A stretch of DNA of 47,307 nucleotides from positions 1-47,307 of the forward strand of contig JAMCVZ010000045.1 in the NCBI GenBank assembly GCA_023476565.1, in the 5' to 3' direction. Numbering within the stretch: the first letter of the stretch is position 1; each line of letters begins with the position of its first letter. The position numbers were made by a program, and so were the translations under genes. This document shows, in pieces, positions 15,272 through 24,241 of the stretch. The stretch is from Nitrospirota bacterium. Its GTDB lineage: Bacteria; Nitrospirota; Thermodesulfovibrionia; Thermodesulfovibrionales; Dissulfurispiraceae. The notes beneath the pieces are model-generated. The model had not been told where the DNA came from and did not search any database. It saw only the letters and a program-made list of their open reading frames with translations.

Positions 15272-17365
15272 TTATTTTACAATCCTCGGAGTTATAAAAA
15301 TAAGCTGCTCCTCCGAGCTCGTGACCGCCGCCTTCCTCTTGAAGAGCCACCCAAGGACAGGTATCTTGGAAATACCGGGAACATTGTTCTCATTATCTGT
15401 TTCAGAGGTCTTCAGAATCCCGCCGATGACAACTGTCTCACCATCCCTGACAAGCACCTGGGTCGTTGCCTCACTTGTCCTTATTGAAGGCAGTCCCTGC
15501 GAGGTCTGGGAAAAGTCAGCTTCATTCTTGTTTGCCTGTATGATGAGGAGGATCGTCTTGTCGGGCCCCACCTGCGGAGTAACGATAAGGTCAAGACTTG
15601 CATCTACGAACTGGACCTGTGTCCCTGAATTCGATACTGTCGAATACGGAATCCTCCTGCCCTGCTTTATAACCGCTTTCTCATTATCGACGGTCATAAT
15701 CTTGGGGTTGGAAACCACCTTTCCTTTACCGTTGGCCTCAAGGGCGGAAATCCTCAGGTCCAGACCGAAGGTTTGCGCGGCGTTCAAATACCCGACCGTT
15801 ATAGCGCCTGTCGGAGTTCCGGTGGCGCCCAGGCTTACAAGAGAGGGATTCAGCGTATTGCCGCCCAATACCGGAGAGCTTGATACGGAGCCGGTTATGG
15901 GGGTCTTCATGCTGTCGAGGGGCCCATTCAGCCAGCGCCCACCCCACTCAACGCCGAGCTCTCTGGAGTAATTCGTGGAGACCTCGACTATCCTTGCCTC
16001 GATGAGGACCTGGGTGGTAGGTTTATCCAGGGTATCTATAAGCTTCTGGATTTCACCGAGGCTCGACGGCACATCCTTTACTATCATCGAGCGCGTCCTC
16101 GGGTCAGTGCTGATATTGCCACGGGGAGACAGGAGTTTCGCTTTATCAATGGAATCCTTTATCTTGTCGACATTGGCATAATTCACTACAAAAACTTTTG
16201 TAACAATGTCCTCCGCCTTGCCGAAGACCTCCTTTGTCTCCGCAACGGCCTTTCTCTCATCCTGAAATACCTTGAGCGTTGCAACCCTGATAACATTCCC
16301 GTCTATAACCTTTTCGAGATTAAAGGTCTTCAGTATGATATCAAGCGCCTGTTCCCAGGGCACGTTGATCAGTTTCATGGTGATCTTCCCCTTTACGTCG
16401 GGGTGAATAACTATGTTATAGCCGCTCACATCGCTGAGGAGTCTCAGAATCGGGATAATATCCGCATCCTGGAAGTCCAGGGATATCAGTTTGGAGCCGC
16501 CCTTCGGCTCATCTTCCTTTTTTGCCGGCACAGGCTGGGACACGCTGCCTGCGGGCCTTTCTTTTCCTTTCGAGAGCACCTTGCCGGACATGTCGACAAA
16601 CAACTCATCATCCAGGGCAAAGACCTCGGTGTCAAAGCCGCCGTCCAGATCAAGTATGAGCCTTACCCTCCCCTCTTCAACCCTGTATTTTATATCTTTA
16701 AGAGGCGATGAAAAACCTGACGCCGGGGACGCCTTCATTACAACGCCCGGGATATCTATGACGACCTTATTATCAAGCTCGAATACGGCCGGGCTCGGGA
16801 TAGTTCCATCGCCCTTGATAATAAGCTCTCCCCCGTCATCGGTTTTATTGAAGGTTATCTTTGTGATCTCCTCTGCAGCGCCGTCTCCGGCTTCCGCGGC
16901 CTGCGCATCACTTGAAGCGGGCACCTGTTCATCTTTCGCCTTTGCGGCCTCTTTTATGTTCAGGACGAGAGTATCGCCATTGATTTCGGGAATTACCGTC
17001 GAAGGCGCCTGCAGAAGGATGTTGAGGCGTGCTGCCGGCGCGGGTGTCTGCACCTGTACCGGTGATATATCGGTGATGCCTGCTTTATCCGAGAAAATCT
17101 TATCCTTGAATTTTCCAATGCTTACCCCCTCCAGATCCACTATAAGCCTGAAGGGGTCTTCGGGCTTGTATATCTTGTACTTTATCGGTCCGGCAACTTT
17201 TATCCTCACGGCGAAATCGGCGATCTCAAGGCCCGTGATTTCCGCTTTCGCTGCGCCGCCGGCGTCTTCAGCATATACCGGCATGCAGGATATGAATAAT
17301 ATTAAAAAAGATAAAATAATGCTGGATTTTGATTTTAAACAGGTGACGCCTGATTCCTTTTTCAT
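15272..17365 (-). CDS. pilQ: Type IV pilus secretin PilQ
   Basis: The 697-residue protein has a signal peptide at residues 10-32 and two AMIN-type beta domains (ITGLEIADFAVRIKVAG near 43, and ELIIKGDGTIPSP near 180). A secretin/TonB short N-terminal domain follows near 290 (ISLDFQDADIIPILRLLSDV). An N1 region (VFVVNYANVDKIKDSI) leads to the secretin barrel, which ends with VPGISKIPVLGWLFK and EEQLIFITPRIV. AMIN domains bind peptidoglycan and the multimer makes the outer-membrane gate for the pilus. The start overlaps the pilP stop by 4 bp; it is the last gene of pilMNOPQ. Confidence 0.96.
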   Translation of the reverse strand: MKKESGVTCLKSKSSIILSFLILFISCMPVYAEDAGGAAKAEITGLEIADFAVRIKVAGPIKYKIYKPEDPFRLIVDLEGVSIGKFKDKIFSDKAGITDISPVQVQTPAPAARLNILLQAPSTVIPEINGDTLVLNIKEAAKAKDEQVPASSDAQAAEAGDGAAEEITKITFNKTDDGGELIIKGDGTIPSPAVFELDNKVVIDIPGVVMKASPASGFSSPLKDIKYRVEEGRVRLILDLDGGFDTEVFALDDELFVDMSGKVLSKGKERPAGSVSQPVPAKKEDEPKGGSKLISLDFQDADIIPILRLLSDVSGYNIVIHPDVKGKITMKLINVPWEQALDIILKTFNLEKVIDGNVIRVATLKVFQDERKAVAETKEVFGKAEDIVTKVFVVNYANVDKIKDSIDKAKLLSPRGNISTDPRTRSMIVKDVPSSLGEIQKLIDTLDKPTTQVLIEARIVEVSTNYSRELGVEWGGRWLNGPLDSMKTPITGSVSSSPVLGGNTLNPSLVSLGATGTPTGAITVGYLNAAQTFGLDLRISALEANGKGKVVSNPKIMTVDNEKAVIKQGRRIPYSTVSNSGTQVQFVDASLDLIVTPQVGPDKTILLIIQANKNEADFSQTSQGLPSIRTSEATTQVLVRDGETVVIGGILKTSETDNENNVPGISKIPVLGWLFKRKAAVTSSEEQLIFITPRIVK

Positions 17366-17967
17366 CCCTCTTCCTCCCGGCGGAGCTTTAAAATGGTATC
17401 CTTCGGTTTGAGAGCACCTCTTTGATCCCTGAGCTGCTCTCTGATAACAACAGAATTTTTTGTGATCTTATATACCTTGCCTCCGTGCAAACCCATCTTT
17501 GTCCCTTCTTTGATAGTATATGATTTGCCGTCAGGCAGCGTAATGACAGCATAATACCCCGTATTGTTCCATAAAACGGCTATAAGCTTGAATTCCGCTA
17601 TTTCATAATTTTCAATAGGGGTGAAGCCCTTTTTCTTATCAGTCTCAGGTTTTACAATGAGTGTTATAAACGGATCCCGCTTCCCTTTGGCATTGTATTC
17701 ATAAACACCTGCAGCCCGTGCCTTATCAGGTGAGCTCTGCGGCTTGGTGTCCGGCATGACAATATCCGGCTTTTTATTTTCCGGTGCCTTATTAGGCTGG
17801 TCAGCCTTTGCAGGTTGCGGGGCCGCCTTTGCCGGTGCAGGCTGTGCGGGTCCGGTATTTGAGATTGTACTTTTATCGGCCTTGCCGCTGAAAAAGAACA
17901 GAGAGGCAGCCGCACCGATTATAAAGATGCCGAGCATGGAAAGCATAAGAGGAAGTCTCTTTTTCAT
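17362..17967 (-). CDS. pilP: Type IV pilus assembly protein PilP
   Basis: The 201-residue protein has a transmembrane segment at residues 7-26, a Pro/Ala/Lys-rich linker to about residue 90, and the conserved PilP core GKRDPFITLIVKP, YEIAEFKLIAVLWN, and a C-terminal KVYKITKNSVVIRE beta domain. PilP links the PilNO complex to the PilQ secretin. Classical PilP is a lipoprotein; here no lipobox cysteine is present, so it is likely anchored by its N-terminal helix. Its start overlaps the pilO stop by 4 bp. Confidence 0.92.
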   Translation of the reverse strand: MKKRLPLMLSMLGIFIIGAAASLFFFSGKADKSTISNTGPAQPAPAKAAPQPAKADQPNKAPENKKPDIVMPDTKPQSSPDKARAAGVYEYNAKGKRDPFITLIVKPETDKKKGFTPIENYEIAEFKLIAVLWNNTGYYAVITLPDGKSYTIKEGTKMGLHGGKVYKITKNSVVIREQLRDQRGALKPKDTILKLRREEEG

Positions 17968-18575
17968 TTCTTAACTTCCTTTTTCTGGAGTTCCTTCTTT
18001 TCTTTCTCAGGTATCTGGGAATATGTCGTGGAGGTAAAACTGACATCAAGCCCAAAGCTCCCCGGCCTCATACTGATATTGAAGATATTGACGATCCTGT
18101 TTAGTGTCGTTATGTTGCTGAAGAACTGGCCGAACTTGTGGTACGTACCGCGCATGACGACCTCAACGGGAATTTCATAGACTTCCTTGCTCGGATGCAC
18201 GCCCCTGGTCCCCGGCCTCCATGAAACGACTTGCAGGCCCGACTTTATCCCGAGCTCCGATACCTGCTTGAGAAGGCCGGATACTTCCTTTTCCTCCGGC
18301 AGTTGCAACTGCAGCTCGGAAAGCCTGTCTTCCAGCCGCTTGTTCTCGGCTTTTAACGCCGGAAGCCGTGAGGAGTTTCTCTCGAGCGATGCAATTTCAG
18401 TCTTCTGTTTGCCTATTTCCTCATTGAGCGCCTTTCTCTCCTCGAGCGCAGGCATTATGAACAGAAAGGTGAAGAGAGCAATTATGATCACCGGGGGCAG
18501 CGCAAGCAATAGATTCTTCTTGAGCGGTGAGAGGTTTGCCGTATCTATTCCGAGCTTCAATTCCATTCCAATCAC
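17964..18575 (-). CDS. pilO: Type IV pilus inner-membrane protein PilO
   Basis: The 203-residue protein has a transmembrane helix at about residues 23-42 (LLLALPPVIIIALFTFLFIM), a coiled coil at about 48-95 (LNEEIGKQKTEIASLERNSS onward), and a ferredoxin-like C-terminal half with VEVVMRGTYHKFGQFFSNIT. It pairs with PilN to form the inner-membrane alignment complex. The start is a GTG at 18575 overlapping the pilN stop by 4 bp; an ATG three codons later (18566) is the alternative. Confidence 0.93.
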   Translation of the reverse strand: MIGMELKLGIDTANLSPLKKNLLLALPPVIIIALFTFLFIMPALEERKALNEEIGKQKTEIASLERNSSRLPALKAENKRLEDRLSELQLQLPEEKEVSGLLKQVSELGIKSGLQVVSWRPGTRGVHPSKEVYEIPVEVVMRGTYHKFGQFFSNITTLNRIVNIFNISMRPGSFGLDVSFTSTTYSQIPEKEKKELQKKEVKK

Positions 18576-19114
18576 ACCCTTACCTTAAAGCTCAGTTTAA
18601 ACTTGTAGACCTTGACTTTCTCCACCTCTGATTCCCTTGATTCCTCCAGGTAGACGTCGGAAACGCTTCCCAATCTCTTCAGGTTATCAATGTAAGAGAC
18701 GATATCAATGTTCGTAAAAGCAAAACCTTCCATGCTCACGCCATTCTCTTTATAAGCAAGGGAATTAAGCCAGACCCCTTCCGGAATTACGCTGCTGACT
18801 TCATCAAGGATCCTCACCGGTATCGCCTGGTTCTTTCTGAGGGTTTCGATAAGAGCGCTCCTCTGTTTAAGCTCTTTATTGAGTTTCTCGAATTTCTTTA
18901 TCTCGGTAATCTTTTTTGAAAGGCTTGCCATCGTCGTCTTGTTTGATTCACTCCGGGACCGCAGTTGCGAAACATTGGCTTTGAAGAGGAAGGTAACAAA
19001 GCCCATGAGCAAGAGCGCCGAGGCGGCGGCAGCGGCGACGGCAATAAAAAAGCCCGTCGGGCCTTTTACCCTTCTCTTTCCTTTCTTTTCCGCCAGGAGA
19101 TTTATTCTTATCAT
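18572..19114 (-). CDS. pilN: Type IV pilus inner-membrane protein PilN
   Basis: The 180-residue protein begins MIRINLLAEKKGKR and so carries the INLL motif that docks onto PilM. A transmembrane helix lies at about residues 23-45, followed by a coiled coil (SRSESNKTTMASLSKKITEI) and a periplasmic domain with IPEGVWLNSLAYKENGVSMEG. The start overlaps the pilM stop by 4 bp, so translation through the operon is coupled. Confidence 0.94.
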   Translation of the reverse strand: MIRINLLAEKKGKRRVKGPTGFFIAVAAAAASALLLMGFVTFLFKANVSQLRSRSESNKTTMASLSKKITEIKKFEKLNKELKQRSALIETLRKNQAIPVRILDEVSSVIPEGVWLNSLAYKENGVSMEGFAFTNIDIVSYIDNLKRLGSVSDVYLEESRESEVEKVKVYKFKLSFKVRV

Positions 19115-20169
19115 TCCCGGTCACCAATACGCCTTAATGCAAGCCCTACGGAAATCGATAGGATCGGAGCTATTTCTTTTATATAAGCGACATCAAGCTT
19201 CTCCGGTATCCTTATATTTCTAAAAGGATCTGCGACTTCCACCTGCATACCGAGTCTTTCGGACATCGTGGCGGAAAACCCTTTTATGAGCGCGGTCCCC
19301 CCGCTCAGAACAATCTCGTGGATGTCTTCCTCGCCCACACTGCTTCTGAAGTATTCGAACGACCGGTATATTTCCGTGTATATTTCATCGGAAGCCGCAT
19401 TGATGGCGGCCTGCGCCCCTTCAGGGGAAACTCCATCGACGGACTGACCCTGTTTCAGCCGCTCCGCATCCTCCCTGGATATATCCAGTGCCCTTTCGAG
19501 TGATTCCGTATGGTGATTGCCGCCGATCGCGCTGTCCCGTGTAAAGATCGGCGCTCCATGCTGGAGGATGTTTATATTTGTCTTACTTGCGCCGATATTG
19601 ATAAGAGCAACGATCCTGTCTTCCGCACCGCTGTAATTAGTTTCGTACATGTTGCTGAGGGCAAAGGGATCGACATCTATAATGGCGGGCGCAAGGCCTG
19701 ATTTTTCAATAACCTCGACATAATCATTCACTACGCTTTTTTTAACCGCAACGAGAACTACATCCATCTGCCCTTCTTCATCGGGTTTGGGGCCGAGTAT
19801 CTGAAAATCCAGGTTCACATCATTGATATCAAACGGTATGTACTGCTCGGCCTCGTATTTGATGGAGGTGCTGAGCTCCTCCTCCGTCATTACGGGAATT
19901 GTTATCTTTTTTATTATTACGGACGAGTGTCCTGATACTCCGACAACGGCATCGCCGGACTTTACACCGGCTTTCTTTAAAAGCTCCTTGATGGAGCTTA
20001 TGAGCTTGTCTTTATCGGCAATGGCCCCGTCGACTATGACTTCAGTCTGAAGCGGAACTACACCGGCAAAAGCGAGCTCGTAGCCTGTTTTCGTATCGTT
20101 GAGCTGAACCGCTTTAATATAACTCGACCCGATGTCAAGCCCTATCGGATTCCTCTTTTTAAAAAACAT
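19111..20169 (-). CDS. pilM: Type IV pilus cytoplasmic actin-like ATPase PilM
   Basis: The 352-residue protein shows the actin/FtsA-type nucleotide fold: GLDIGSSYIKAVQL at residues 9-22, the long helix EEELSTSIKYEAEQYIPFDI near 95, VALINIGASKTNINIL near 188, and EIVLSGGTALIKGF near 285. PilM sits under the inner membrane and binds the PilN tail. It is the first gene of pilMNOPQ and has a promoter-like region with a dyad some 165 bp upstream. Confidence 0.96.
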   Translation of the reverse strand: MFFKKRNPIGLDIGSSYIKAVQLNDTKTGYELAFAGVVPLQTEVIVDGAIADKDKLISSIKELLKKAGVKSGDAVVGVSGHSSVIIKKITIPVMTEEELSTSIKYEAEQYIPFDINDVNLDFQILGPKPDEEGQMDVVLVAVKKSVVNDYVEVIEKSGLAPAIIDVDPFALSNMYETNYSGAEDRIVALINIGASKTNINILQHGAPIFTRDSAIGGNHHTESLERALDISREDAERLKQGQSVDGVSPEGAQAAINAASDEIYTEIYRSFEYFRSSVGEEDIHEIVLSGGTALIKGFSATMSERLGMQVEVADPFRNIRIPEKLDVAYIKEIAPILSISVGLALRRIGDRE

Positions 20170-20321
20170 CGCACACCATATTTAACCGAGCTCTATTCCA
20201 CAGGACTTCCTGAATCCCGTATGATTGCTTCATCATTAAGAGCAAGTGCTGTGCCTGCAATAAACTTATGTTCGGATAGAGCAGGATCATTGCTATTCCC
20301 TCTGTTTATATTCTCCCTCGT

Positions 20322-20368
20322 CCGTCAACCTGACGGCTATTATAATAACTCCGTCATCAAATTGACAG
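20322..20368 (-). promoter_or_regulatory. Candidate pilM promoter with an adjacent TGACGG dyad
   Basis: On the reverse strand a perfect TATAAT (20339-20344) is preceded by CTGTCA (20363-20368) with an 18-bp spacer. Just past the -10 box lies CCGTCA-ACC-TGACGG (20322-20336), a 6-bp dyad over the likely start site, and a further TGACGG lies within the spacer. This looks like an operator; the regulator is unknown. Confidence 0.45.
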
Positions 20369-20430
20369 TTTTTTATCGGATTTTTGAGCAAAAACTTTAA
20401 AACTCACAAGTGCAGGATTTTAAAATAATC

Positions 20431-20478
20431 ACCGGCATAAATGCAATCGCGCTGAAGCCATATTGCAATCATGCCGGT
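20431..20478 (-). terminator. Long hairpin after aspS
   Basis: ACCGGCATAAATGCAAT (20431-20447) and ATTGCAATCATGCCGGT (20462-20478) pair over 17 positions with two mismatches. It begins about 13 bp past the aspS stop and is followed on that strand by GATTATTTTAAAAT, a weak U-rich tail. Confidence 0.5.
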
Positions 20479-20491
20479 ACTATTTTCACCC

Positions 20492-22291
20492 TTATAACGG
20501 CAGGTTCACTTTTATGTGTAATTCTCTGAGCTGTCTTGGATCAACCGTTGAAGGGGCGCCGCTCATAAGGCATACCGCCTTTTGCGTCTTAGGGAAAGCA
20601 ATGACATCCCTTATGGAGTGTGCGCCGACCAGCAGCATTACCAGCCTGTCAAGCCCGAGCGCAATACCCCCGTGCGGGGGAGCGCCGTATTCAAGCGCAT
20701 CCAGGAGGAAACCGAACTTTACTCTCGCGTCCTCTTCAGGAATGCCCAGGAGCCCGAACATTTTTTTCTGCAGATCCATCCTGTGGATACGGATACTGCC
20801 GCCGCCGATTTCATAGCCGTTAAGCACAATATCATATGCCTTCGCCCTGGCGGAACCGGGCAACTGCCGGTCAGCCGCGGACATCTCACCGCCGGTGACG
20901 TCAACTGAAAAAAGCTTGTCGATATCTTCGTCCATGGGAGAGGTAAACGGATGGTGCATGGCTGCAAACCTCTTTTCATCCTCATCCCATTCGAGCAGGG
21001 GGAAGTCGGTTATCCAGGCGAATTTAAATTCATCCTTGATGAGGTTCAACCTTCTCCCCAGTTCCAGCCTCATGCGGCTCAATACGTCGCTTACAACTTT
21101 TTCCTTGTCAGCGACAAACAGCATCAGGTCACCTTCCGAGGCCCCGAGTCTTTCAGCCATGCCCCGCAGGATTTCCCCGGGGAAGAACTTGGCAATCGGG
21201 GATTCGAAGCCGTCCCTGACCTTGATCCAGGCCAGCCCCCTGGCGCCGAAGGATTGCGCTTCCCCGGTAAGCATGTCGAGCTCTTTTCTTGATAGCCCTG
21301 CCATGCCTTTCGCGTTAAGGGCCTTCACTCTGCCGCCTGAGGATAAGGCGTCAAGAAACACCTTGAATGAGCCGACCTGCACGAGGTCCGCCATATCTTT
21401 AAGCTCCATATCGAATCTCAAGTCCGGCTTATCGTTCCCGAACCTCTCCATCGATTCTTTAAAGCTGAGCCTCTTGAACGGCGCCGCGATATCGATGTCC
21501 AGAACGGTTTTAAATATTCTCTTTAACATTCCTTCTACAAGGGCAATAACATCATCCCGCTCCACGAACGACATCTCCATATCAACCTGGGTGAATTCAG
21601 GCTGCCTGTCTGCCCTCAGGTCTTCATCCCTGAAACATTTCACTATCTGAAAATACCGGTCAAACCCGGCGATCATGAGTATCTGCTTGAAGAGTTGGGG
21701 CGACTGGGGCAGGGCATAAAAAAGGCCCGGATTGAGACGGCTCGGGACAAGGTAATCGCGCGCGCCTTCGGGAGTCGATTTGGTAAGCATCGGGGTCTCT
21801 ATCTCGAGAAACTTATGCTCATCAAGATAGTCCCTGGTGATTTTGGTCACCTGATGCCTGACGATCAGGTTATGCTGCAGTTCGGGTCTCCTCAGATCAA
21901 GATATCTGTATTTCAACCTCAGGGACTCCGAGGCCTCTGACGCCTCTTCCATGGGGAAAGGCAGCGGAGACGCCTCATTCAGCACCGTCAATTCATGCGC
22001 ATAGAGTTCGACCATGCCCGTGGGGAGAGCCGGATTTTCGGTCCCCGCGGGCCGCATCCTTACTTCGCCCTTTACGGCTATAACGAATTCTCCTCTCAGA
22101 TTATGGGCGCGCGCGTGCGCGCTCTCCGAGACGTCAGGACTGAAGACAACCTGGACAATGCCGCTCCTGTCCCTTAAATCAATAAATATCAATCCCCCGT
22201 GGTCCCTCCTTCTGAATACCCAGCCGGCAAGGCTGTTCGTGGAGCCTATATCCGACTCCCTGAGTTCACCACACCCTTTATCACGAATCAT
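20492..22291 (-). CDS. aspS: Aspartyl-tRNA synthetase
   Basis: At 599 residues it has the bacterial AspRS length and layout. An anticodon-binding OB-fold at about residues 10-110 ([20 protein letters not shown]) leads to class II motif 1 ([20 protein letters not shown] near 168), motif 2 ([20 protein letters not shown] near 221) and motif 3 ([13 protein letters not shown] near 543). A GAD insertion domain fills the middle. It charges tRNA-Asp; whether it also charges tRNA-Asn cannot be judged here because no gatCAB or asnS is visible. The upstream gap carries a repeat element. Confidence 0.97.
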   Translation of the reverse strand: MIRDKGCGELRESDIGSTNSLAGWVFRRRDHGGLIFIDLRDRSGIVQVVFSPDVSESAHARAHNLRGEFVIAVKGEVRMRPAGTENPALPTGMVELYAHELTVLNEASPLPFPMEEASEASESLRLKYRYLDLRRPELQHNLIVRHQVTKITRDYLDEHKFLEIETPMLTKSTPEGARDYLVPSRLNPGLFYALPQSPQLFKQILMIAGFDRYFQIVKCFRDEDLRADRQPEFTQVDMEMSFVERDDVIALVEGMLKRIFKTVLDIDIAAPFKRLSFKESMERFGNDKPDLRFDMELKDMADLVQVGSFKVFLDALSSGGRVKALNAKGMAGLSRKELDMLTGEAQSFGARGLAWIKVRDGFESPIAKFFPGEILRGMAERLGASEGDLMLFVADKEKVVSDVLSRMRLELGRRLNLIKDEFKFAWITDFPLLEWDEDEKRFAAMHHPFTSPMDEDIDKLFSVDVTGGEMSAADRQLPGSARAKAYDIVLNGYEIGGGSIRIHRMDLQKKMFGLLGIPEEDARVKFGFLLDALEYGAPPHGGIALGLDRLVMLLVGAHSIRDVIAFPKTQKAVCLMSGAPSTVDPRQLRELHIKVNLPL

Positions 22292-22354
22292 AAAACCTCC
22301 GTTTTATAAAACAAGAAATGAGAGATAAGAAGTAAATGCCATATTTCCTATTTT
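22292..22354. repeat. GGAAATAGGAAATGA-word element between rluB-like gene and aspS
   Basis: The gap contains AAGAAATGAGAGATAAGAAG on one side and repeated TTTCCTATTT and TTTCATTTCCTATTTCC words on the other. The right part continues into the upstream gene and encodes its last residues EIGNRK. Confidence 0.6.
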
Positions 22355-23128
22355 TCATTTCCTATTTCCAATTTCCCGCTCGCCTTTATTACGGCCCGGG
22401 TTATCCGGCTCCGAACTTAATTCATTTCTCACGGCTTCCAGCTCATCCTGTGTAAGCGCCCTGAACTCCCCCGGCTTCAGGTCTCCGAGCTTCAGCCCGT
22501 TTATGCTTAGCCTCTTCAATTTGATCACATCGTGCCCGACCTTCTCGAGCATTCTCCTTATCTGCCGCTTTCTGCCTTCATATATGGTTATTTCAATCCA
22601 CGAATTATTTTCAGACTGTTTTATCTTTTTTACCCGAGCAGGCGCAGTCATGCCGTCTTCCAACTTTATACCGTGTCTTAATTTTTTTATTTCATCATCC
22701 TCTATACTGCCTTTGACTTTGACGAGATAGGTCTTAGGAATCTTCCCTGAGGGATGCAGCATCGCTTGCGCCAACGCACCGTCATTCGTCACGAGCAGCA
22801 GCCCCTCGGAATCATAATCAAGCCTGCCCACGGGGAATACCCTGTATTTGACCCCCTTGAGGAAATCCTTTACCGTGGCCCGCCCTTCCGGATCGGAGAG
22901 GGACGTAACAACGCGCTTCGGCTTATTGAATATGTAGTACACTTTGGGCTCAGGCCTTATCAGGAGCTTTCCGTTGACTTTAATATGGTCCCTATCAGGA
23001 TCCGCCTTCATCCCGAGGATTGCGGTTTCGCCGTTCACCGTAACCCTGCCCCCGCTAATAAGCTCCTCAGCCTTCCGCCTTGAGGCAACTCCCATTTGTG
23101 CAAGTATTTTCTGAACCCGTTGTTCCAT
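22355..23128 (-). CDS. Pseudouridine synthase of the RsuA/RluB type
   Basis: The start is set at the ATG at 23128 (257 residues), where the family opening MEQRVQKILAQMGVASRRKA begins; the six codons before it come from a repeat element. An S4 RNA-binding domain covers residues 1-60. The catalytic aspartate is in VFPVGRLDYDSEGLLLVTND near residue 100, and YEGRKRQIRRML near 183 completes the family pattern. Members convert a uridine in 23S (RluB) or 16S (RsuA) rRNA; the MEQRVQKIL opening and length favour RluB-like. The last residues (EIGNRK) are encoded by another repeat, so the C-terminal tail is probably not native to the family. Confidence 0.9.
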   Translation of the reverse strand: MEQRVQKILAQMGVASRRKAEELISGGRVTVNGETAILGMKADPDRDHIKVNGKLLIRPEPKVYYIFNKPKRVVTSLSDPEGRATVKDFLKGVKYRVFPVGRLDYDSEGLLLVTNDGALAQAMLHPSGKIPKTYLVKVKGSIEDDEIKKLRHGIKLEDGMTAPARVKKIKQSENNSWIEITIYEGRKRQIRRMLEKVGHDVIKLKRLSINGLKLGDLKPGEFRALTQDELEAVRNELSSEPDNPGRNKGEREIGNRK

Positions 23129-23218
23129 AAAACAGGCTATGGGCAATAGGCATGGGGCGATAGGTTATGGCTGCAACTTTCTTTTCTTTCCTCTTGCCTA
23201 CAGCCTCCTGCCGCTTGC
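23129..23218. repeat. GGCAATAGGC-word palindromic element between the PpiC gene and the rluB-like gene
   Basis: GGCTATGGGCAATAGGCATG and GATAGGTTATGGC on the left are balanced by TTGCCTACAGCC and CGCTTGCCTAGG on the right. A related copy is at 40892-40962. Confidence 0.6.
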
Positions 23219-24166
23219 CTAGGTTTTAATTTCAATATACGACCTCTCACGCAAGCCCTTTATCCAATTCCTGTACTCCATGGTGAATTTCTCATCCAGC
23301 AACTTCTGTCTTACAGTCTCTCTCAAGTCCCGGGGGTTTTTGAATACCCTGATTTCATTCACCTTGAGGATATGCATCCCGCTCCCGCTCCAGAAGGGCT
23401 CGCTCACATCGCCCGTCTTCAACGTTGAAAGCACCCTGAGAAAATCCTGTGACATATCGATTTTCCTTACAAAGCCCAGGTCTCCGCCGCCCTGTGCGCT
23501 TGCATCCTCGGAATACTGTTTCGCCAGTTCCGAAAAATCCTCGCCTGACTTGATCCTTCTGTAAATATCTTTTGCCTTCTCTTCCAGTTGCGTCTTGTCC
23601 CCCGGCTCCTTCAGAAAGATATGGCTTATGCCGAAACCCTCGCTTTCCTTTGCCAGTTCCTTATGCTCTGAAAGATATTTATCCACCTCGGCCTCTGTAA
23701 CAAGGATTTTGCTCCGCACCTCCTGATCAACCACACGGCTCATGGTGATCTGCTCGGAGAGTTTTTTCCTGTACTCGGAAAGGGAAGACTCTTCTTTCTT
23801 GATAGCCTCGTTAAACATCTCGTCGGTCATGGAATACTTGCTCTTAATGTTCTTGATGGCCTTGTCCACATCATCATCGCTTGCGGAAATCCCCGCCTTT
23901 GCCGCCTCCTGGAGCTGCAACCTCATGTCGATAAGGCGTTCAAGGAACATGTTCTCGTTCTCCTTGAAAAATTTTCGTTTGTCGCTGTCTTTCATGGCCT
24001 TGATTTCATCCGTCGCATCGAATTCCATCACCCTGTAGAGGTCACTCCATGTTACAACCTCTTTGTTCACTATCGCCACGATTTTGTCGAGCAATATGGC
24101 GCCTTGTGCAACAGCGGCAAAAGCACATACGAAGACGCAAACACCGACTGCTATCTTCCTCCCCAT
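23219..24166 (-). CDS. SurA/PpiC-type periplasmic peptidyl-prolyl isomerase
   Basis: The 315-residue protein has a signal peptide at residues 1-23, a SurA-type N-terminal domain (LLDKIVAIVNKEVVTWSDLY, FLERLIDMRLQLQEAAKAGI), and one parvulin rotamase domain at about residues 175-275 (ISHIFLKEPG, DFSELAKQYSEDASAQGGGD, GFVRKIDMSQ). SurA helps outer-membrane proteins fold in the periplasm; E. coli SurA has two parvulin domains, here there is one. It lies downstream of hypE, separated by a repeat element. Confidence 0.9.
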   Translation of the reverse strand: MGRKIAVGVCVFVCAFAAVAQGAILLDKIVAIVNKEVVTWSDLYRVMEFDATDEIKAMKDSDKRKFFKENENMFLERLIDMRLQLQEAAKAGISASDDDVDKAIKNIKSKYSMTDEMFNEAIKKEESSLSEYRKKLSEQITMSRVVDQEVRSKILVTEAEVDKYLSEHKELAKESEGFGISHIFLKEPGDKTQLEEKAKDIYRRIKSGEDFSELAKQYSEDASAQGGGDLGFVRKIDMSQDFLRVLSTLKTGDVSEPFWSGSGMHILKVNEIRVFKNPRDLRETVRQKLLDEKFTMEYRNWIKGLRERSYIEIKT

Positions 24167-24179
24167 AATGTAACCTCCC

Positions 24180-24241
24180 GATGAGCGTTATAGCGTTTAT
24201 AGCGTACAAACTAATTCCTTAACACTATAACGCTGCTTATT
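24180..24241. repeat. GCGTTATAGCG-word palindromic element between hypE and the PpiC gene
   Basis: AGCGTTATAG at 24184-24193 and CTATAACGCT at 24225-24234 are exact complements, with a second TTTATAGCGT next to the left arm. The same word family occurs at 38561-38640. Confidence 0.75.

Larger units (their letters stand above)
20170..20491. other. Intergenic region between aspS and pilM
   Basis: This 322-bp stretch has no gene. It holds a hairpin just after the aspS stop and a promoter-like region for the pil operon, both described separately. The remainder is AT-rich with no further structure that I can support. Confidence 0.6.

Noticed and set aside
16491-17411. 306-codon plus-strand frame opposite pilQ
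   Set aside because: Antisense to a conserved secretin with clear motifs; the composition is low-complexity Ser/Pro/Thr and has no family signature.
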